Notes under the pieces: model-generated | What the model was told of the DNA's origin: nothing | Database searches by the model: none | What the model saw: the letters and a program-made list of their open reading frames with translations, nothing else | In this document: positions 9,117-17,185 of the stretch, one piece after another | How the letters are laid out: every line of letters begins with the position of its first letter | Numbering within the stretch: position 1 is the first letter of the stretch | Translations under genes and position numbers: made by a program | Origin: an uncultured Collinsella sp. | Lineage (GTDB): Bacteria > Actinomycetota > Coriobacteriia > Coriobacteriales > Coriobacteriaceae | DNA length: 64,000 nt | Assembly (NCBI GenBank): GCA_900758375.1 | Contig: CAAERJ010000050.1 | Coordinates: forward strand, 6,079 to 70,078 | Direction: 5' to 3'

Positions 9117-9830
9117 TTAACCGCCCAGATAGGCCTTGCGGACGTTATCGTCGTGCAGCAGCTCTTGACCGGTGCCGGTCATGGTGATCTTGCCGGTCTC
9201 GAGTACATAGCCGCGTGTAGCGATGGAAAGTGCCATCTGCGCGTTCTGCTCGACCAGAAGCACCGTGGTGCCGGCCTTGTGCAGGTCCTCGACGATCTGG
9301 AAGATCTGCTCAATCAGAATCGGCGCCAGACCCATGGAGGGCTCATCGAGCATGAGCAGCTTAGGGTTGCTCATAAGGGCGCGGCCCATAACGAGCATCT
9401 GCTGCTCGCCGCCCGAAAGGGTGCCGGCGACCTGGCGACGGCGCTCCTTTAGGCGCGGGAACTGCTCGTAGACGCGCTCGAGGCCCGGAGCCACCGTGGA
9501 CTTGGGCTGCGTATAGGCACCCGTTTCCAGGTTCTCCTCGACCGTCATCTGCAAAAAGGCGCGACGGCCCTCGGGAACCTGAGCCAGGCCCTTGCCCACC
9601 AGCTTGTCGGCAGGCGTATGGGTAATGTCCTCGCCCATAAACTTGATGGAGCCGGTCTTGGAACGCAGCAGGCCCGAGACGGTCTTAAGCGTCGTGGACT
9701 TGCCGGCGCCGTTGGCACCAATCAAGGCCACGATCTCGCCCTCGTTGACGTTAAAGGAGATGTCCTTGATGGCGTGGATGGCGCCGTACCAGACGTTGAT
9801 GTTGTAGACGGAAAGCATCGGCTCTGCCAT
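9117..9830 (-). CDS. livF: Branched-chain amino-acid ABC transporter ATPase LivF
   Basis: 237 residues, the usual LivF length. Walker A is GANGAGKST (residues 37-45). The ABC signature LSGGEQQ is near 138 and Walker B LLMLDEPS near 158. The C-terminal half has the LivF-type ending with YLGG. With LivG it powers import of Leu/Ile/Val, or a related amino acid, through LivHM. The start codon directly follows the livG stop codon (9831), so the pair is translationally coupled. It is the last gene of the livKHMGF operon and is followed by a strong terminator. Confidence 0.96.
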   Translation of the reverse strand: MAEPMLSVYNINVWYGAIHAIKDISFNVNEGEIVALIGANGAGKSTTLKTVSGLLRSKTGSIKFMGEDITHTPADKLVGKGLAQVPEGRRAFLQMTVEENLETGAYTQPKSTVAPGLERVYEQFPRLKERRRQVAGTLSGGEQQMLVMGRALMSNPKLLMLDEPSMGLAPILIEQIFQIVEDLHKAGTTVLLVEQNAQMALSIATRGYVLETGKITMTGTGQELLHDDNVRKAYLGG

Positions 9831-10691
9831 TTAGTTCTCCCCCTTATCCTGCTTGCCCAGATATGCCTCGATAACGGCGTCGTTGTTCTGGATCTCCTCG
9901 GCCGTACCCTTGGCAATGACCTTGCCAAAGTTGAGCACGCAGATGCCCTCGCAGATGTTCATAACGAGCGACATATCATGCTCGATAAGCATGATGGCGA
10001 TGCCGAAGGTGTCACGAATCTTGACGATGTTCTCCATAAGCTCCGCGGTCTCGGACGGGTTCATGCCGGCGGCAGGCTCATCGAGCAGCAGCAGCTTGGG
10101 GTTGGTGGCAAGCGCGCGGACGATCTCCAGACGACGCTGTGCGCCGTAAGGCAGCGATCCGGCCTGCTCGTTTGCCAGATGCTCCATATCAAAGATGGAC
10201 AGCAGCTCCATGGCGCGCTCGTGAGCAGCCTTCTCGTGCTTCCAATACGTCGGCAGGCGCAGCACGCCCTCAAAGCCGGAGTAACGCTCCTGGTTATGCA
10301 GGCCGACCTTGACGTTATCCTCCACCGTCATGGTGTTGAATAGGCGAATGTTCTGGAAGGTACGGGCAATACCCATGCGGTTGACCTGGTAGACCGACTT
10401 GCCCGAGGTGTCCTCGCCGTCGAGCAGGATGGTGCCATGCGTGGGCTGGTACACCTTGGTGAGCAGGTTGAAGACCGTGGTCTTGCCGGCGCCGTTGGGA
10501 CCGATCAGACCGGCGATCTCGGTCTTGCCGATAGTCAGGCTAAAGTCGTCGACTGCCTTAAGGCCACCGAACTCAATGCCCAGGTGGATGCACTCGAGTG
10601 CAGGGCGCTCGCCCAGGTCACGATCGGGAACGATGGCGCCAGAAGGATACGGGACCATCTTGCCCTTCTTGAACTCAAATTTACTGGGCAT
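9831..10691 (-). CDS. livG: Branched-chain amino-acid ABC transporter ATPase LivG
   Basis: 286 residues. Walker A GPNGAGKTT, a LivG-type long insertion before the signature, and LLLDEPAAGMNPSE around the Walker B/D-loop mark the LivG branch rather than LivF. An N-terminal extension of about 35 residues (KFEFKKGKMVPYP...) precedes the ATPase fold and is longer than in E. coli LivG. The ATG at 10691 has a GGAGG site inside the end of livM and overlaps that gene by 11 bp. Confidence 0.95.
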   Translation of the reverse strand: MPSKFEFKKGKMVPYPSGAIVPDRDLGERPALECIHLGIEFGGLKAVDDFSLTIGKTEIAGLIGPNGAGKTTVFNLLTKVYQPTHGTILLDGEDTSGKSVYQVNRMGIARTFQNIRLFNTMTVEDNVKVGLHNQERYSGFEGVLRLPTYWKHEKAAHERAMELLSIFDMEHLANEQAGSLPYGAQRRLEIVRALATNPKLLLLDEPAAGMNPSETAELMENIVKIRDTFGIAIMLIEHDMSLVMNICEGICVLNFGKVIAKGTAEEIQNNDAVIEAYLGKQDKGEN

Positions 10692-11760
10692 CGGCTGCCA
10701 CCTCCTTCTTGGAAGCAAAGCGGTCCTTGACGCGACCGAAGAACGCCTTGAGCTGCGGGTTGTTGGTAAAAATCATGACCAGGATCAGCACGATGGCATA
10801 GATGAGCATGCGGTAGTCCGAGAACTGACGAAGCAGCTCGGGAAGCACCGTGAGCAACGCCGCCGCGATGACGGAACCGCGCATATTGCCCAGACCGCCC
10901 AGGACCACGAACACCAGGATGAGGATCGACGTGTTGAAGTCGAACTTGGTGGCGGAGAGCTGCGAGAAGTTACCGCCGAAGAGAGCTCCGGCAGCACCGG
11001 CGAGGGCAGCGGAAACCACGAAGGCAATCATGCGGTACTCCGTGACGGAGATGCCTACGGACTCGGCTGCAATCTTGTTATCGCGCACGGCCATAATGGC
11101 ACGGCCGGTACGGCTGCGGACCAGGTTGAGCACGATCACGAGTGCGACCATGACCAGGATGGCACCGGCGAGGAAGGTCGAGTACGTCGACACGCCCGAG
11201 GCGCCCTGGGCGCCCTTGATGATGGCGGTGCCGTCCTCGAGCAGGTGCAGGTCGTCGATCGTAGAGTTGCCCGTGATGTTAAAAATCACGTGCAGGCCGC
11301 GGGAGTCGACGCCCACAATGAGGCAGGTGACGATCTCTTTGATGATCTCGCCAAAAGCCAGGGTCACGATGGCCAGATAGTCGCCGCTCAGGCGCAGGAC
11401 CGGGATACCAATCAAGAAGCCCAAGATGGCAGCGGCGATAGCGCCGACCACAATGCTGATGATCAGACGCATCGGATCGGACGGAACGGCGCTCTCCAGC
11501 GCGACGGCGGTGACGATGCCCGTGTAGGCACCGACGCTCATAAAGCCCGCGTGGCCCAGCGACAAGTCGCCCGCGATGCCGACGACGAGGTTGAGGGAAA
11601 TGGCCATGACGATATAGGCCGTGATGGGAACCAGCTGACCGGCGATCATGCGCGGAATCATGTGGTTAGACTGCATAAAGAACACGATGGCGAAGGCCAC
11701 GATGCACATGGCGTACGTGACAAAGTCGTGACGCGTCTGCTTGTCTTTAAGAAACTTCAT
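10681..11760 (-). CDS. livM: Branched-chain amino-acid ABC permease LivM
   Basis: 359 residues with about nine to ten hydrophobic segments and the conserved LivM stretch GDLSLGHAGFMSVGAY, followed later by the permease EAA-like loop (ESVGISVTEYRMIAF). It forms the transmembrane channel with LivH. Two starts are possible: ATG 11760, preceded by AGGTGA, or GTG 11767-11769, which follows the livH stop directly and has AGAAGG upstream. I prefer the ATG. Confidence 0.95.
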   Translation of the reverse strand: MKFLKDKQTRHDFVTYAMCIVAFAIVFFMQSNHMIPRMIAGQLVPITAYIVMAISLNLVVGIAGDLSLGHAGFMSVGAYTGIVTAVALESAVPSDPMRLIISIVVGAIAAAILGFLIGIPVLRLSGDYLAIVTLAFGEIIKEIVTCLIVGVDSRGLHVIFNITGNSTIDDLHLLEDGTAIIKGAQGASGVSTYSTFLAGAILVMVALVIVLNLVRSRTGRAIMAVRDNKIAAESVGISVTEYRMIAFVVSAALAGAAGALFGGNFSQLSATKFDFNTSILILVFVVLGGLGNMRGSVIAAALLTVLPELLRQFSDYRMLIYAIVLILVMIFTNNPQLKAFFGRVKDRFASKKEVAADAQ

Positions 11761-11769
11761 AACGCTCAC

Positions 11770-12651
11770 CTACACCTTCTCGGGGACGTACTTGCCCAAG
11801 AGGCCGGCAGGCTTGACGAGCAGGACGATGATCAAAACACCAAAGACGATGGAGTTGGCAAGGCTCGTGGAAATGTAAGCCTGCGCCATCGCCTCGATGA
11901 TGCCGATGAGAATGCCACCGACAAAGGCACCGGGGATGGAGCCGATGCCGCCGAAGACGGCGGCGTCGAAGGCCTTGATGCCAGGCATGGCACCCGTCGT
12001 GGGCTGCAGCACCGGCGAGTAGGAGCACAGGAGCACGCCGGCGATGGCGGCAAGCGCCGAGCCGATGGCAAACGTCATCGAGATGGTGCGGTTGACGTTG
12101 ATGCCCATGAGCTGAGCGGCGGCCTTGTCCTCGGACACGGCGCGCATGGCCTTGCCCATCTTGGTCTTACCTGTAAAGAACATCAGGCCGGCCATGATAA
12201 CCAGGCAGGCGACGATGGTGACGAGCGAGACGGCGCTTACGTTGAACTTGGCCAAGAACTCCGGCACCTGGAAGGTGACGAGCGAAGTGAAGTTCTTGGG
12301 CGTGGCGCCCCACAGAAGCTGCGCGGCGTTCTGCAGGAAGTAAGACACGCCGATAGCCGTGATCAGAACGGCCAGCGGGCCTGCTTGGCGCAGCGGCTTA
12401 TAGGCCAGACCCTCGATGAGAACGCCGAGAACCGTGCAGACCACACAAGAAAGAATTACAGATACCCAGCCCGGGAGGCCGAGATACGACGTGGCGCAGA
12501 ACGAGACATAGGCACCGACCATGATGACGTCGCCGTGAGCGAAGTTCAGCATCTTGGCGATACCGTAGACCATGGTGTAGCCCAACGCGATGATGGCGTA
12601 GACGCTGCCCATGGACAGGCCGTTGACCAGGTATTGGATAAAGACCGTCAT
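11770..12651 (-). CDS. livH: Branched-chain amino-acid ABC permease LivH
   Basis: 293 residues, about eight membrane segments, with the LivH hallmark GYTMVYGIAKMLNFAHGD near residues 25-42. It is the second membrane subunit of the high-affinity branched-chain amino-acid importer. The ATG at 12651 is favoured because AGGGGG lies 9 nt upstream; the ATG at 12660 abuts that site and is too close. The 139-bp gap to livK contains two hairpins that could lower downstream expression relative to the binding protein. Confidence 0.95.
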   Translation of the reverse strand: MTVFIQYLVNGLSMGSVYAIIALGYTMVYGIAKMLNFAHGDVIMVGAYVSFCATSYLGLPGWVSVILSCVVCTVLGVLIEGLAYKPLRQAGPLAVLITAIGVSYFLQNAAQLLWGATPKNFTSLVTFQVPEFLAKFNVSAVSLVTIVACLVIMAGLMFFTGKTKMGKAMRAVSEDKAAAQLMGINVNRTISMTFAIGSALAAIAGVLLCSYSPVLQPTTGAMPGIKAFDAAVFGGIGSIPGAFVGGILIGIIEAMAQAYISTSLANSIVFGVLIIVLLVKPAGLLGKYVPEKV

Positions 12652-12697
12652 GTTCCACATCCCCCTTTCGAATAGGTTTCCAGTTGATGTATGAAAC

Positions 12698-12758
12698 AGG
12701 GACGTTACATCGTCCCTAGATACCAAGCAAGCAGGGAAGGCCAAAACCTCCCCTGCTT
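12698..12758 (-). promoter_or_regulatory. Stem-loops between livK and livH (attenuator or mRNA-stability structure)
   Basis: Two inverted repeats in the livK-livH gap. AGGGACG / CGTCCCT (12698-12704, 12711-12717) encloses a 6-nt loop. AAGCAGGGAAGG / CCTCCCCTGCTT (12729-12740, 12747-12758) pairs with one mismatch. Neither has a poly-T tail. Such structures often hold livK message above that of the membrane genes; that role is inferred. Confidence 0.5.
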
Positions 12759-12790
12759 GGGATCAAAACCGCTCTATGTAAGGCGGCCAA

Positions 12791-13978
12791 TTAGGCCTGT
12801 ACGTACTTGCCGTCGGTGATGACGTACGCCGTGGGCTCCTTCTGAACCTGGCCCTTATCGTTCCAGGTGAGCTTGCCGGTCAGACCGTCAACGGTAATCT
12901 TGAGCATAGCCTTGGACAGCTTCTCGGCGACCTCGGTCGGGTCGGCGTCGACACCAAGACCGGCCTCCTTGACGGCCTCGGCCACCGCGTGCACGCCGTC
13001 GTAGGCGTCGGCGGCAAACTGGTCGGGGGTATCGCCGTACTTATCCTTGTAAGCGTTAACGAAGTCGGCGTTCTTCTCGTCGTCGGCGGAGAACGGGGTC
13101 ATGAGCAGCAGACCCTCAGCAAGAGAGGTATCGAAGCCCTCAACGCCCAGGATACCGTCCATGCCGTCGCAGCCCATCATCTTGACATCGTAGCCCATGT
13201 CCTTGGCGTTCTTGAGCAGGACGGACGCCGGCGTATAGTAGATCGGCGCAAAAATCATGGTGGCGCCAGCCTGCTTGGCCTTGGTCAGCTGGTTGGTAAA
13301 GCTCGTGGCGGAGTCGTCCTTAAAGGTCTCCTCGTCAACAATCTCGAGCTTGGACTCAGCGGCCTGGGCCTTAAAGGAATCTGCGATGCCCGAAGAATAG
13401 GCGTCGCCGGAGTTATAGAACAGCACGAACTTCTCGTCCGCATACTTCTGCGCCAGGAACTTGGCAGCGTTGACACCCTGGTTGGGGTCGGTGAAGCAAA
13501 CCTGGAAGACGCAATCCTTGCCGTCGGTGACGTCCTCGGAGGACGCGGACGGGGTTATCATGAACGTCTTGGGGTCGTTACCGCACTCGGCGGCAACGGC
13601 AACCGACGCACCCGTGGTGGTCGGGCCGACGAGGGCCTGCATGCCCCAGTCGAGCAGGGTATTGAAGGCGTTGACGGCCTTCTCGCCGTCGGCCTGGTCA
13701 TCCTCGGCCTTGCTGGCAAGCGGCAGCTCCTTGGTCGAGAAATCCTTGCAGCCAAGCTCGACACCCTGGGTAACGGACTTGCCGTAGGACGCGTTGGCGC
13801 CGGTCAGCGGGCCGATGGTGCCGATCTTAAACGAAGCGTCGCCCGAAGCGGAACCGCTATCGCCGCCGTTGGAGGAGCAGCCGGCTAGAATGGACATCGC
13901 CCCCAGACCTGCTGCGCTCGCGATAACGCTCCTGCGATTCATAACAGGGTTCAATGACTTACCGGTGAGGCTCGACAT
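12791..13978 (-). CDS. livK: Branched-chain amino-acid substrate-binding lipoprotein LivK/LivJ
   Basis: 395 residues. An N-terminal signal (MNRRSVIASAAGL, twin-arginine-like) ends in the lipobox LAGC with Cys34, so the mature protein is tethered to the outer face of the membrane. The body is the Leu/Ile/Val-binding periplasmic fold type I, with IGTIGPLTGANASYGKS at the mature N-terminus and ALVGPTTTGASVAV in the ligand-binding region. The ATG at 13978 follows AGGAGA. It is the first gene of the liv operon; substrate specificity beyond branched-chain or related amino acids is not certain. About 260 bp of AT-rich leader precede it, with no clear promoter boxes that I could defend. Confidence 0.95.
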   Translation of the reverse strand: MSSLTGKSLNPVMNRRSVIASAAGLGAMSILAGCSSNGGDSGSASGDASFKIGTIGPLTGANASYGKSVTQGVELGCKDFSTKELPLASKAEDDQADGEKAVNAFNTLLDWGMQALVGPTTTGASVAVAAECGNDPKTFMITPSASSEDVTDGKDCVFQVCFTDPNQGVNAAKFLAQKYADEKFVLFYNSGDAYSSGIADSFKAQAAESKLEIVDEETFKDDSATSFTNQLTKAKQAGATMIFAPIYYTPASVLLKNAKDMGYDVKMMGCDGMDGILGVEGFDTSLAEGLLLMTPFSADDEKNADFVNAYKDKYGDTPDQFAADAYDGVHAVAEAVKEAGLGVDADPTEVAEKLSKAMLKITVDGLTGKLTWNDKGQVQKEPTAYVITDGKYVQA

Positions 13979-14247
13979 GCGGCTCTCCTCTCAAATCTCG
14001 TCGGGTTTTGGTTACCCGACAGGCCATCCTTCGCCGTGTCCGGCGTTCGCAAAATAGTAGACGCTTTAGTTAAGGAAAGTGGCGATTATTTCAACTTTTC
14101 TTTGGATTTGTTCATTTATCCATAATCATGCGTATTTCTGTCGGTTTATGCAGTTTAGCCACTTTATTGTGTGAAAGTAATGTTTCCGTTCTGTTACAGG
14201 CGTCCCCGCCCTGAATAAAACGACCCCACCGGTCCCGATATATGCAC

Positions 14248-14553
14248 TTAGGCGGCGATGTACTTGCCGTCCTGAATCACATATGCCGTAGCGGGCTTTT
14301 CAACCTGGCCCTTGTCGTTCCACGTCAGCTCGCCCGTCAGGCCCTCGATCTTGATCTTGCGCATGGCCTTGGTCGGCTGGTTGATAAAGCTCGTGGAGGA
14401 GTCGTCCTTAAAGGTCTCGGTATCGACGATGTCGAGCTTGGATGCCTTGGCCTGCTCGGCAAAGGCGTCGGCGATCTCGCCCGAGACGGCGACGGCGGCA
14501 CCGGTGGTGACGGGGCCGACGAGCGCCTGCATGCCCCAGTCGCACAGGGCAAA
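14248..14553 (-). pseudogene. Remnant of a second livK gene with internal deletions
   Basis: The minus strand encodes three blocks that each match livK but are joined in one shortened frame: the block around DWGMQALVGP and TTGAAVAV, the block around SKLDIVDTETFKDDSSTSFINQ, and the C-terminal block IKIEGLTGELTWNDKGQV to the stop. About 65 residues are missing between blocks one and two, and well over 100 between two and three. The signal peptide and first third are absent; similarity ends near 14553. The frame itself is still open (94 residues from ATG 14532), but no functional binding protein is possible. It lies directly upstream of the liv operon, so it looks like a tandem duplicate that decayed. 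Confidence 0.88.
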
Positions 14554-14690
14554 CCTTATGGTGCAAACGTTGACAGTTTGTTACGGAAGTTCGTTTGTAG
14601 CGAGCGTGTTTCCAAGGTTTCCGCAGCGTTTCGGGGGTGCCGTTTTGTGCGACTCCTGTTAACTGGCGAGCACGCGCCCTCGGTTCACGC

Positions 14691-14696
14691 TAGAAT
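14691..14696 (+). promoter_or_regulatory. Possible -10 box for homoserine dehydrogenase
   Basis: TAGAAT matches a -10 hexamer at five of six positions and would give a leader of roughly 48 nt. No good -35 box is found 16-18 bp upstream. I see no attenuator or riboswitch in the leader. Confidence 0.3.
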
Positions 14697-14750
14697 GCAC
14701 TCAACCTTTAAGCGGTTATTCCATCCATAAGATGCACGAAGGAGCTATCT

Positions 14751-16094
14751 ATGAGCGAACCCCTGCGCACCGTGAACGTCGGCCTCATCGGTCTGGGAAC
14801 CGTCGGCGGCGGCGTGGCCCGTCTGATCAAGAGCCACCACGATGAGTACCTGGCAGCCTACGGCATCGACCTTAAGCTGACCCGCGCCTGCGCGCTTGCC
14901 TGGGAGCAGGCCGAGGCGGCAGGCATTGAGCGCGAGGCCTTTACGAGCGACTGGCACGATGTCGTCACCGACCCCGCCGTCGACATCGTCGTCGAGCTGA
15001 TCGGCGGCGAGCATCCCGCAACCGAGATCTTCACCACTGCCTTTGAGCACGGCAAGCACGTCGTCTCTGCCAACAAGGCCCTGCTGGGCCGTCACGTCGA
15101 GACGCTTGCCAAGAAGGCACGCGCGTGCGGCGTGCAGATTAAGTGCGAGGCCAGCTGCGGCGGCGGCATCCCCATCGTGAGCACGCTTGAGCACGATCTG
15201 GTGGGCAACAAGATCCTGACCATCGCCGGCATCCTCAACGGCACCACCAACTACATCCTGTCGCGCATGGACGCCGAGGGCGCCGATTACGCCGACGTGC
15301 TCGCCGATGCACAGGCCAAGGGCTATGCCGAGGCCGACCCGTCCGCCGACGTCGACGGCTTCGATGCCGCCAGCAAGACGGCGATCCTCGCCTCCATCGG
15401 CTTTGGCACCCGCGTGACCACCGATGATGTGTACCAGCAGGGTATCCGCACCATCGGCGCCGAGGACATCGCCCAGGCCCGCGAGCTCGGCTACACCATT
15501 AAGCTGCTCGGCATCGCCCGCAACACCGACGCCGGCGTCGACGTCCGCGTGCATCCCACGCTGATCCCCGCCGACCACATGCTTGCCAAGGTCAACGGCG
15601 CCATGAACGCTGTTTACGTAGTGGGCGATGCCGTGGGCGAGACCATGTTCTACGGTGCCGGCGCAGGCTCCTTCCCCACCGCGAGCGCCGTCGTGGGCGA
15701 TATCCTGTCGCTCTCCGAGCAGATCAGCCGGGGCGTGGCTCCGCTGCCCGAGATTGAGCCCTATGGTCACAACCTCGCCTTTAAGCCCATGGACGAGCTC
15801 CAGACCAAGTACTATGTGCGCCTGAAGGTCGCCGACCGCGTGGGCGCCCTGTCCGAGACGGTCGACATCTTTGCCAAGCACAACATTTCGATCTCGCTCA
15901 TCAACCAAGTCGAGGACGGCAAGTCGGGTGTCAGCGATGCCTGCTCGGTCATCTTCCTGACGCACCGCGCACTCGAGAAGGACGTCCAGGCTGCCGCCGC
16001 GGAGCTTGCCAGCGTCGACTGCGTGGCCGAGGTCGCCAACGTCCTGCGCATCGAGGACGTTGAGGCCTGGACCGAAGGTGTCATGGCCAACTAG
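14751..16094 (+). CDS. hom: Homoserine dehydrogenase
   Basis: 447 residues. The N-terminal NAD(P)-binding fold has GLIGLGTVGGG (residues 11-21). The catalytic domain contains AGILNGTTNYIL and the Lys/Asp region EADPSADVDGFDAASK. The C-terminal about 80 residues form an ACT domain (RLKVADRVGALSETVDIFAKH), giving threonine feedback control in this class. It reduces aspartate semialdehyde to homoserine, the branch point to threonine and methionine. The ATG at 14751 follows GGAG. It is a single-gene unit closed by a strong terminator; no thrB or thrC adjoins it here. Confidence 0.96.
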   Translation: MSEPLRTVNVGLIGLGTVGGGVARLIKSHHDEYLAAYGIDLKLTRACALAWEQAEAAGIEREAFTSDWHDVVTDPAVDIVVELIGGEHPATEIFTTAFEHGKHVVSANKALLGRHVETLAKKARACGVQIKCEASCGGGIPIVSTLEHDLVGNKILTIAGILNGTTNYILSRMDAEGADYADVLADAQAKGYAEADPSADVDGFDAASKTAILASIGFGTRVTTDDVYQQGIRTIGAEDIAQARELGYTIKLLGIARNTDAGVDVRVHPTLIPADHMLAKVNGAMNAVYVVGDAVGETMFYGAGAGSFPTASAVVGDILSLSEQISRGVAPLPEIEPYGHNLAFKPMDELQTKYYVRLKVADRVGALSETVDIFAKHNISISLINQVEDGKSGVSDACSVIFLTHRALEKDVQAAAAELASVDCVAEVANVLRIEDVEAWTEGVMAN

Positions 16095-16124
16095 CCCGAT
16101 TCTCGGCAAATCAAATAACGCATG

Positions 16125-16159
16125 AGGGGCTCCCGTCCGATTGGATGGGAGCCCCTTTT
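16125..16159 (+). terminator. Intrinsic terminator after hom
   Basis: Ten-bp perfect stem AGGGGCTCCC / GGGAGCCCCT (16125-16134, 16147-16156) with a 12-nt loop and a short T-tract. Confidence 0.88.
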
Positions 16160-16203
16160 AGTTACATCTTTTGCACGAAGTGGTCGACTAACGTTTGAAC
16201 AAC

Positions 16204-16232
16204 TTGACCGTTCGTCAACAACCGTGGATACC
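16204..16232 (+). promoter_or_regulatory. Candidate promoter and operator of the SDR gene
   Basis: TTGACC (16204-16209) and GATACC (16227-16232) are spaced by 17 bp. The -35 box is half of a dyad, TTGAC-N5-GTCAA (16204-16218). A regulator binding the dyad would block the promoter. The match to consensus is moderate and no regulator gene is adjacent. Confidence 0.35.
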
Positions 16233-16314
16233 GTTTGCCGATATGCGACGGCAGCTGTATTTTGCCGCCGCTATGCTGTGCCGTGTATGTCCGCCCGCGA
16301 TGAGAGGAAGCACC

Positions 16315-17064
16315 ATGTTGCTCGAGGGCAAGAAAGCAATCATCACCGGAGGCACGCGCGGTATCGGCTATGCCATCGCCTGCCGTTTTATCGAGGAAGG
16401 CGCTGCCGTCACCGTCTTTGGCTCGCGCCAGGAGACTGCCGACGCGGCCGTTGAGAAGCTGGCGGCCGCCTATCCCGACGCCAAGGTCTGGGGTCGCTCC
16501 TGCGACCTCACCTCACTCGAAGCCGTGACCGAGGCCTTTACCCAGGCTGCAGCCGATATGGGCGGTCTCGATACGGTCGTCAACAACGCCGGAATCTCCC
16601 AGCGCTCACCCCTTTTGGACTATACAGCCGAGGAGTTCGCCAAAGTTATGGACCTCAACGTCGTCGCCGTCTTTAACGGTCACCAGGCTGCCGCCAAGAT
16701 CATGACCGAGGCCGGCCACGGCGGCACCATCACTACCACAAGCTCGATGGTCGCCAAGTACGGCCAGCCCTCTGGCGTCGGCTACCCCACGTCTAAGTTT
16801 GCCGTCAACGGCATGGTCCAGTCGCTCTCGCGCGAGCTCGCCCCCATGGGCATTCGCGTCAACGCCGTTGCCCCAGGCGTAACCAAGACCGATATGGTCG
16901 CCAACCTGCCCGAAGAGGTCATCAAGCCCATCATCGCCACTATTCCGCTCGGTCGCATGGGCGAGCCCGAGGACGTTGCCAACGCCTTCGTTTTCCTTGC
17001 GAGCGACATGTCCTCCTATGTCACGGGCGCCATCCTCCCCGTCGACGGGGCAGCCCGCTCCTAA
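16315..17064 (+). CDS. SDR-family NAD(P)-dependent oxidoreductase, BaiA-like
   Basis: 249 residues, a complete classical short-chain dehydrogenase. TGGTRGIG is at 11-18, NNAG at 90-93, the catalytic Ser at 143/144, Tyr157 and Lys161 (YPTSK). From memory it resembles BaiA, the bile-acid 3-alpha-hydroxysteroid dehydrogenase of Clostridium scindens: shared blocks include ITGGTRGIG, FIE-GA-V-FG, DLTS, VFNG, GYPTSK, VAPGV-TDM, FLASD and the VDGA ending. FabG-type 3-oxoacyl-ACP reductases share part of this, so the substrate is open. The ATG at 16315 has GAGGAAG upstream; the longer frame from 16195 is not protein-like. It stands alone between two terminators. Confidence 0.85.
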   Translation: MLLEGKKAIITGGTRGIGYAIACRFIEEGAAVTVFGSRQETADAAVEKLAAAYPDAKVWGRSCDLTSLEAVTEAFTQAAADMGGLDTVVNNAGISQRSPLLDYTAEEFAKVMDLNVVAVFNGHQAAAKIMTEAGHGGTITTTSSMVAKYGQPSGVGYPTSKFAVNGMVQSLSRELAPMGIRVNAVAPGVTKTDMVANLPEEVIKPIIATIPLGRMGEPEDVANAFVFLASDMSSYVTGAILPVDGAARS

Positions 17065-17110
17065 AGGTCGAAAGTTTCGGCTTCGAACCTCAACAGAGTT
17101 CAACGCAAAA

Positions 17111-17155
17111 GGCGCGCTGTCCGCATCAACCGCAGGCAGCGCGCCTTCTATTATT
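17111..17155. terminator. Bidirectional terminator between SDR and antiporter genes
   Basis: Nine-bp perfect stem GGCGCGCTG / CAGCGCGCC (17111-17119, 17137-17145). It is flanked by AAAA on the left, which reads TTTT on the minus strand, and by a T-rich tail on the right, so it serves both convergent genes. Confidence 0.75.
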
Positions 17156-17185
17156 TGGACGGAACCCGTATCCCGACATTCCTTG

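Noticed and set aside
10399..12675. A 758-codon open frame on the plus strand across the liv operon
   Set aside because: It is antisense to livG, livM and livH; its sequence is Asp/His/Gly-rich as expected for a shadow of GC-rich coding DNA.
16193..16218. Second LexA box upstream of the SDR gene (GAAC...GTTC)
   Set aside because: The half-sites are separated by nine bases instead of four.
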